Assembly (NCBI GenBank): GCA_036380355.1
Contig: DASVEW010000002.1
Coordinates: 1-64,000, forward strand
Length of the DNA stretch: 64,000 bases
Source of the DNA: JACDAN01 sp036380355
GTDB taxonomy: Bacteria > Actinomycetota > Thermoleophilia > Gaiellales > Gaiellaceae
Direction of reading: 5' to 3'
A model generated the notes under the pieces. The model was given only the letters and a program-made list of their open reading frames with translations. It was not told where the DNA came from and did not search any database. The position numbers and the translations under genes were made by a program. Of this stretch, positions 59,575-64,000 are shown one piece after another. Position 1 is the first letter of the stretch. Every line of letters begins with the position of its first letter.

Positions 59575-60435
59575 CTAGAGCAGGCCGGTCAGCGGATCCA
59601 CGGCGGCGCCGCGGACGTGCACCTCGAAGTGCAGATGCGGCCCGCTCGACTTGCCGCTGGAGCCGATCCGTCCGATGCGCCGGCCGGCGACCACGTACTG
59701 GCCGACACGGACGCCGACGCGCGAGAGGTGCGCGTAGAGCGTGCGCGTCCCGTTGCCGTGCGCGATGACGACGAGGTTGCCCCAACCGCCGAGGCTGAAG
59801 CCCGCGAAGGTCACACGACCGGAAGCGGCTGCGGCAACCGACGTCCCGGGCGAGCCCGGATAGTCGATGCCCGTGTGGAACCGGTTCCCGCGGGGCCCGA
59901 ACAGATCCGAGTAGCGGCCCGCGACCGGAGAGGCGAGCGAGATCGGGCACGTCGCGGGCGGCGCCCTGAGCGCGGAGACGACCGCGGGGCCGGCGCGACC
60001 GTCCACCCTCAGGCCGGCCCACCGCTGGAAGCGCCGAAGCGCCTGCTCCGTGGCCACGCCGAAGTGACCGTCGAGGTTTCCCGAGGGGAACCCGTGCCAG
60101 GCGAGCTCGAACTGGAGCGCCGCGACGTCCCAGCCGCGCGTGCCGGCCGCCAGGAGCCGCCGGCCGAGCGGTGCACGCCTGCCGAAGCGCCCGAGGGCTC
60201 GCTTGGTGCGCGGACCGGGAACGCCGTCCACGGCCAGATTCGCGCGCCGCTGGAGCCGCCGCACGCCGGCGACGGTTCCCGGGCCGAAGACGCCATCGAC
60301 GGTGCCCCCGTAGAGCCCCTTCTGCCGCAGCCCCACCTGCAGGGCGGCGATCTCGGGGTTACCCGCCGCAAACGCGCCTGGCGCGAGCAGCAGGAACGTG
60401 AAGAGTGTTGCGGCCGCAGTTCTCTTCATCCACAT
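59575..60435 (-). CDS. M23 peptidase with two peptidoglycan-binding domains
   Basis: 286 aa. Signal peptide (about 1-23, ending AFAAG), two PG_binding_1 domains (about 27-80 and 95-150: GLYGGTVDGVFGPGTVAGVR and FPSGNLDGHFGVATEQALR), then a LytM/M23 domain with zinc ligands in HTGIDY and HLHFEV. A secreted peptidoglycan hydrolase or glycyl endopeptidase for wall remodelling. Downstream of sodA by 70 nt; no classic riboswitch fits in that gap. Confidence 0.92.
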   Translation of the reverse strand: MWMKRTAAATLFTFLLLAPGAFAAGNPEIAALQVGLRQKGLYGGTVDGVFGPGTVAGVRRLQRRANLAVDGVPGPRTKRALGRFGRRAPLGRRLLAAGTRGWDVAALQFELAWHGFPSGNLDGHFGVATEQALRRFQRWAGLRVDGRAGPAVVSALRAPPATCPISLASPVAGRYSDLFGPRGNRFHTGIDYPGSPGTSVAAAASGRVTFAGFSLGGWGNLVVIAHGNGTRTLYAHLSRVGVRVGQYVVAGRRIGRIGSSGKSSGPHLHFEVHVRGAAVDPLTGLL

Positions 60436-60505
60436 GCACCTCCCTCGAACGGGGAGGTCTCGTACGTGTATCGGCCCCTATCGAGCGGTCTTTAGCGCCT
60501 TATCG

Positions 60506-61117
60506 TCAGCGTTTGTCGGCATGCTCGTACCTCCGTCCTACCTCAGCCCAGTGTACGACGTTCCACCAAATTTGCAGGTATTCCGGGCGCCGATTTTGGT
60601 ATTTCAGGTAGTAGGCGTGCTCCCAGACGTCGATGCCGAGGAGCGGCTCGTGGCCCTGCATCAGCGGGCTGTCCTGATTGGCGGTGGAGTACACAGCCAG
60701 GCCGGTTCCGTCGTGGACGAGCCACGTCCAGCCGCTGCCGAAACGCTTGACGCCGTTGTCGTTGACCTGCGCCTTCAGGTCGTCGACGGAGCCGAACGCG
60801 CCTTCGATCGCAGCACGGAGATCGCCCTCGGGCTCGCCGCCGCCGTCCGGGCTCATGATCTCCCAGAACAGCGCGTGGTTGGCGTGGCCGCCCGCGTTGT
60901 TCCTGACGGTCGTGCGGATCTCCTCAGGCAGCGCGTCGAGGTCCGCGAGGATCGATTCGACTGGGCTGTTCTCCCACTCTGTTCCGGCCAGCGCCTTGTT
61001 CGCGTTGTCGATGTAGGCCTGGTGGTGCTTGTCGTGGTGAAGCCGCATCGTCTGCTCGTCGATGTGCGGCTCCAGCGCCCCGTAGTCGTACGGGAGCGGG
61101 GGCAGTTCGAAGGCCAT
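60506..61117 (-). CDS. sodA: Superoxide dismutase (Mn/Fe type)
   Basis: 203 aa. Metal ligands H27-type (TMRLHHDKHHQAY), H in GHANHALFW, D and H in GIDVWEHAYYLKY. The residues around NQDSPLM and GSGWTWLV favour manganese over iron, but this is family-based. Normal length, no signal peptide, cytosolic. ATG at 61117; upstream lies a divergent region with tRNA-Lys and a hairpin repeat. Confidence 0.95.
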   Translation of the reverse strand: MAFELPPLPYDYGALEPHIDEQTMRLHHDKHHQAYIDNANKALAGTEWENSPVESILADLDALPEEIRTTVRNNAGGHANHALFWEIMSPDGGGEPEGDLRAAIEGAFGSVDDLKAQVNDNGVKRFGSGWTWLVHDGTGLAVYSTANQDSPLMQGHEPLLGIDVWEHAYYLKYQNRRPEYLQIWWNVVHWAEVGRRYEHADKR

Positions 61118-61181
61118 GACTCTCCTCTCTTCGGCGTCCAGAAGAGCCTAAAGGCGTCGACTCGGCGACGCCGAGCAGGCA

Positions 61182-61208
61182 GGCCAGGCCGGCTCTGCCG
61201 GCGTGGCC
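61182..61208. repeat. Double hairpin repeat, copy 2
   Basis: GGCCAGGCCGGC-TCT-GCCGGCGTGGCC, a 12-bp stem with one mismatch, preceded by a small GC hairpin (61162-61175). Same design as 22096-22122, sharing the exact 12-mer GCCGGCGTGGCC, in the gap between sodA and tRNA-Lys. Confidence 0.55.
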
Positions 61209-61228
61209 GACGTCACTTTTGTGGTGGC

Positions 61229-61234
61229 TATACT
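61229..61234 (+). promoter_or_regulatory. tRNA-Lys -10 box
   Basis: TATACT, 11 nt before the tRNA 5' end, a near-consensus -10. The -35 region is not clear. Confidence 0.5.
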
Positions 61235-61245
61235 CGCCTGCCGAC

Positions 61246-61318
61246 GGGCCGTTAGCTCAGCTGGTAGAGCAGGGGACTCTTAATCCCAAGGTCGAAGGTT
61301 CGAATCCTTCACGGCCCA
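61246..61318 (+). tRNA. tRNA-Lys (CTT)
   Basis: 73-nt cloverleaf. Acceptor stem GGGCCGT/ACGGCCC, D arm GCTCAGCTGGTAGAGC, anticodon loop CTCTTAA with anticodon CTT, and T arm GAAGGTTCGAATCCTTC. The anticodon stem has one G-A mismatch at its base. The 3' CCA is not encoded in full (ACC then T), so it must be added. Confidence 0.95.
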
Positions 61319-61355
61319 CCTCTCTGCTGCTTACTTCCGGCTAACAGCGGCCGCC

Positions 61356-61361
61356 TACCCT
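61356..61361 (+). promoter_or_regulatory. Leaderless -10 box for the secreted protein at 61368
   Basis: TACCCT, then 6 nt, then GTG at 61368. Confidence 0.5.
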
Positions 61362-61367
61362 GAAATC

Positions 61368-62297
61368 GTGAACGCCCTGCGGATCGTTCCGCTCGTCGCG
61401 CTCGCCCTGATTCCAGCGGCTGCGTACTCGCCGGCGGGCGAGGCGCGGACCGGCGCGGACTGCTCGGTGCGGCAGACGGGCCTCAGACCGCTCACCGACA
61501 TGAACCGGTCCCGGTACCGCGGCCAGCTCGGCGGCCTCTACCCGGGCGCGGCGAACAAGCCTCCGCGGCCGCACCTGCGCCGGGGGCTAGACGCGGCGCG
61601 GCGCGTGCGGCCGATCCGGGGGAAGATCGGCGTGGTCGGTGTCGGGATGTCGAATGCGATGGCCGAGTTCGGCGCCTTCGCGCGAGCCGCGGCCCAGGAT
61701 CCCACCACCAACCCGAGCCTCGCCTTCGTGGAAGGCCCGGGGGGCGGCTGGGACGCGGAGCGGATCTCCCGCCCAGGCGCCCGCTACTGGACCGATCTGA
61801 ACGCCCGGCTGCGGAAGGCACGCGTGCAGCGCGGCCAGGTGCAGGTGGTCTGGCTGAAGCAGGCGATCGCAGGCGAGGACCGCCCCTTCCCCCAGGATGC
61901 GCGCGCACTGCAGGCGCATCTCCGGTCGATCGTCCGCCTCCTCTCCACGCGCTTCCCGAACCTCCGTCTGATCTACGTCTCGAGCCGGACGTACGGCGGC
62001 TACGCGATCACGCATCTCAATCCCGAGCCGTTCGCCTACGAGACCGGGTTCGCCGCCAAGTGGCTCGTCCAGGAGAGCATCCAGCGCCGGATCCCCCGTG
62101 TCTGGGTGGGCTGGGGGCCGTATCTGTGGACGGACGGGCTGGCCGGGCGGCGTGACGGCCTGACCTGGCAGTGCGACGACGTCGCCGAGGACGGCATGCA
62201 CCCCTCGCCGAGCGGCGTCCGGAAGGTCTCGCGGCTCCTGCAGGACTTCTTCTCCAGCGATCCGACCACGAAGACCTGGTTCTCGCCCGCGGCCTAG
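61368..62297 (+). CDS. Secreted SGNH-hydrolase-like protein
   Basis: 309 aa with a signal peptide (about 1-27). The pattern VVGVGMSNAMAEF in place of the usual GDS block, WLKQAIAGED, and the closing EDGMHPSPSGVRKV with Asp and His fit an SGNH/GDSL esterase. A Ser in GMSN is the likely nucleophile. Only one cysteine pair is seen. GTG start with a leaderless -10. Substrate unknown; a wall or capsule ester is plausible given the following sugar genes. Confidence 0.72.
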   Translation: MNALRIVPLVALALIPAAAYSPAGEARTGADCSVRQTGLRPLTDMNRSRYRGQLGGLYPGAANKPPRPHLRRGLDAARRVRPIRGKIGVVGVGMSNAMAEFGAFARAAAQDPTTNPSLAFVEGPGGGWDAERISRPGARYWTDLNARLRKARVQRGQVQVVWLKQAIAGEDRPFPQDARALQAHLRSIVRLLSTRFPNLRLIYVSSRTYGGYAITHLNPEPFAYETGFAAKWLVQESIQRRIPRVWVGWGPYLWTDGLAGRRDGLTWQCDDVAEDGMHPSPSGVRKVSRLLQDFFSSDPTTKTWFSPAA

Positions 62298-62306
62298 GCT
62301 GACCCC

Positions 62307-62470
62307 GGAGGGTTTGGCGGGATGGTGCTCTTCGCCGGAGTGCGATGGTCGTTCCGAGGCAAGGACGCAGGGAGCGCTCGTATCGAGTGAGATACGGGTG
62401 CGACTGAGGACGCCGCCTCGGGGCGAGCAGCGCGGTCCGGCGGAACAGCCGCTATCTCGCCGAACCCTCC
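62307..62470. repeat. Long imperfect palindrome, copy C (164 bp)
   Basis: Ends GGAGGGTTTGGCGGGA and TCTCGCCGAACCCTCC pair over 16 nt with two wobble-type differences. GGACGCAG at 62363-62370, TGAGGACG at 62405-62412, centre CGTATC/GATACG around loop GAGTGA. It ends exactly at the -10 box of wecB, so it may influence its expression. Confidence 0.82.
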
Positions 62471-62476
62471 TAAGGT
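62471..62476 (+). promoter_or_regulatory. Leaderless -10 box for wecB
   Basis: TAAGGT, then 7 nt, then GTG at 62484. It immediately follows the right end of the 164-bp palindrome. Confidence 0.5.
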
Positions 62477-62483
62477 TCGGGCG

Positions 62484-63521
62484 GTGAAGGTCCTGTCCGT
62501 CGTCGGGAACCGGCCGCAGTTCATCAAGTCGGGCCCCCTGTCCGTGGCCCTGCGCCGGGAGGGGATCGACGAGGTCGTCGTCCATACCGGCCAGCACTAC
62601 GACCGCGAGCTCTCCCAGATCTTCTTCGAGGAGCTCGAGCTCCCACCGCCGGCCTACTCGCTCGACCTCCAGACCGCAGACGTCGAGCGGCTCACGCCCG
62701 CGATCGCCGAGGTGGTCGCAGCCGAGACGCCCGGCTGGGTGATCGTCTACGGCGACACGAACTCGACCCTCGCCGGCGCCAGGGCTGCCGCGGGGACGCC
62801 CGTCGCCCACGTCGAGGCGGGGCTTCGCAGCGGCGACCTGACGATGCCCGAGGAGCACAACCGCATCGAAGTCGACCGGATCTCGTCGCTCCTCCTCACA
62901 CCGGACGAGCGCTCGAAGGACGTGCTCGAAGCGGAGGGTGTCTCGGGCCGAATCGACGTGGTCGGAGACGTCATGGCCGATGCGAGCATGCGCCTGGCGC
63001 CCCTGGCCCGCGGGCGCTCGCGCATTCTCGAGCAGCTCGGGCTCGAACCGAGCGCGTACGCCGTCGCCACGGTGCATCGAGAAGCGAATGTTCGCCCCGA
63101 CCGGCTGGCCCGCATCCTCGACGGCCTGTCCCGTCTGGACGAGCCGGTGATCCTCCCGGCGCACCCGCGCACCCGGCGGGCGATCGCCAGTAACACAGTG
63201 GTACTTGGAACGAATCTCGCGCTGATCGATCCCCTGGGGTACATGGACTTCGCGGCGCTGGCGTCTCAGGCCAGGGTGATCCTCACCGACTCCGGCGGCC
63301 TCCAGAAGGAGGCGTACTGGTACGGCGTCCCGTGCGTCACGCTCCGGCCGTCGACGGAGTGGAAGGACACCGTGGAGCTGGGCGCGAACGTGCTGGTTGA
63401 CGACGATCCCGATGCGATCGCGGAAGCGGCGGCGAAGGCGCGGATGCCCCCCAACCGGCCAGTGTTGTACGGCGACGGGCACGCAGCCGACCGGATCGCG
63501 AAAGTACTGATTAGCCTGTGA
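62484..63521 (+). CDS. wecB: UDP-N-acetylglucosamine 2-epimerase
   Basis: 345 aa, GT-B fold. Family motifs: GNRPQFIKSGPL at the start, HTGQHYDRELSQIFF, YGDTNSTLAGA, HVEAGLRSGDLTMPEEHNR, and DSGGLQKEAYWYGVPCVTLR. Converts UDP-GlcNAc to UDP-ManNAc for capsule or wall polymers. Slightly short but complete. The next gene encodes the matching dehydrogenase, so the pair should make UDP-ManNAcA. Confidence 0.93.
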   Translation: MKVLSVVGNRPQFIKSGPLSVALRREGIDEVVVHTGQHYDRELSQIFFEELELPPPAYSLDLQTADVERLTPAIAEVVAAETPGWVIVYGDTNSTLAGARAAAGTPVAHVEAGLRSGDLTMPEEHNRIEVDRISSLLLTPDERSKDVLEAEGVSGRIDVVGDVMADASMRLAPLARGRSRILEQLGLEPSAYAVATVHREANVRPDRLARILDGLSRLDEPVILPAHPRTRRAIASNTVVLGTNLALIDPLGYMDFAALASQARVILTDSGGLQKEAYWYGVPCVTLRPSTEWKDTVELGANVLVDDDPDAIAEAAAKARMPPNRPVLYGDGHAADRIAKVLISL

Positions 63522-63524
63522 CGC

Positions 63525-64000
63525 ATGCTTGAAGAACGAATCGAGCCGCAGACCTCGGAGGCCCCGGAGGCGAAGACCTGGGACGCCGCGGTCGTGGGCG
63601 CCGGCTACGTCGGCGTCCCGCTGGCACACACGTTTGCGACCGCCGGGCGCTCCGTCCTGCTCATCGACGTCTCGCAAGAGGTCGTCGACGGCATCAACCG
63701 GGGAGAGAGCCACATCGTCGACGTGCCGTCCGAGGAGCTCGCCCCGTTCGTCCGCAACGGTCAGATCCGGGCAACGACGGACTACAACGAGATCCGCCGA
63801 GCCGATGCGGTCCTCATCGCACTGCCCACGCCGCTCTCCAAGCAGCGAGAGCCGGACCTCTCGATCGTCATCGGCGCGGCGGAGCAGATCAGCGTACGGC
63901 TGCGGAACGGCCACCTCGTCGTCCTCGAGTCGACGACCTACCCGCGAACGACCCGGGAAGTGATCCAGCCGATCCTCGAGAGCACCGGGCTCAAGGCCGG
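63525..64000 (+). CDS. wecC: UDP-sugar dehydrogenase (WecC-like), N-terminal part
   Basis: 158 residues visible; runs off the right edge. NAD-binding VVGAGYVGVPLAHTFA near the N-terminus, then LIDVSQEVVDGINRG and ALPTPLSKQREPDLSIV, typical of UDP-N-acetylmannosamine and UDP-glucose dehydrogenases. The catalytic cysteine lies beyond the window. ATG at 63525 is 3 nt after the wecB stop. Neighbour wecB makes UDP-ManNAc the likeliest substrate. Confidence 0.88.
   Translation, partial: MLEERIEPQTSEAPEAKTWDAAVVGAGYVGVPLAHTFATAGRSVLLIDVSQEVVDGINRGESHIVDVPSEELAPFVRNGQIRATTDYNEIRRADAVLIALPTPLSKQREPDLSIVIGAAEQISVRLRNGHLVVLESTTYPRTTREVIQPILESTGLKA

Noticed and set aside
60436..60505. Cyclic-di-AMP riboswitch before the M23 peptidase gene
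   Set aside because: Such riboswitches often precede wall hydrolase genes in Actinomycetota, but 70 nt is too short and the signature bases are missing.

Overview
The window is a GC-rich chromosomal segment with tightly packed genes, many joined by ATGA, GTGA or TGATG start/stop overlaps. The gene content points to Actinomycetota: an fhaA-fhaB-pstP-ftsW/rodA-pbpA-pknB cell-wall and Ser/Thr-kinase cluster like that of Mycobacterium, a PdtaS/PdtaR-type sensor and ANTAR pair, a DipZ-type CcdA/thioredoxin fusion, a mycobacterial-style bifunctional dCTP deaminase, SufU, DUF4446 and DUF6458 proteins, and many TANNNT -10 boxes 6-7 nt before the start codon (leaderless mRNAs). The mixture and base composition fit a deep branch such as Thermoleophilia (Gaiellales or Solirubrobacterales). 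That placement is inference; no rRNA gene is present.

Layout. 1-5.3 kb (minus): start of an epimerase, dcd, aldo/keto reductase, multicopper oxidase, dinB and pdxH, plus a small plus-strand membrane protein. 5.4-8.1 kb (plus): gabT and a kinase with a discoidin-like ectodomain. 8.3-18 kb (minus): the cell-wall growth cluster from a polytopic kinase through fhaA, fhaB, pstP, ftsW/rodA, pbpA and PASTA kinase to ddl. 18-23 kb: mixed small operons (CARDB protein, DUF4446, HNH nuclease, APH-like kinase, sulfurtransferase, GNAT). 22.8-26 kb (minus): nitrogen operon glnA-glnB-amt. 26.6-32 kb (plus): ABC-2 exporter, double GNAT and two MFS transporters. 32-33.4 kb: a second glnA. 33.8-36.6 kb: sensor kinase, hydrolase and ANTAR regulator. 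36.7-38.9 kb: an ABC-F ATPase behind a leader that looks like an attenuator. 38.9-49.5 kb: methyltransferases, Rieske protein, sufU-sufS, an unusual cytochrome c/Cys-rich lipoprotein, DipZ, and sufC-sufB-VOC-VOC-sufD. 49.6-53.5 kb (plus): tatA-tatC, a deaminase, a TPR protein, a STAS protein and a diheme cytochrome. 53.5-58.4 kb (minus): the aa3-type oxidase operon coxB-coxA-coxC with embedded universal-stress-like proteins. 58.5-64 kb: sensor kinase, M23 peptidase, sodA, tRNA-Lys, an SGNH-like secreted protein, and the start of a nucleotide-sugar pathway (wecB, wecC-like). The minus-strand epimerase at the left edge is about 64 kb away and need not belong to it.

The most unusual content is non-coding. 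Four ~162-165 bp imperfect palindromes (2021-2183, 12745-12906, 27486-27650, 62307-62470) share internal motifs while their arm sequences differ and still pair. The two glnA genes share a compact leader with a GAGGC-AAYGGR-GCCTC hairpin mutually exclusive with a terminator. The ABC-F gene has its own promoter, a 13-codon upstream ORF, a long-range stem and a terminator just before its start. A 13-bp palindrome, GGGGTCAGACCCC, occurs as two spaced pairs in two convergent intergenic gaps.

No transposase, CRISPR array, prophage or rRNA operon was seen. Coordinates come from reading the sequence; functional names rest on motif recognition, not on database searches.
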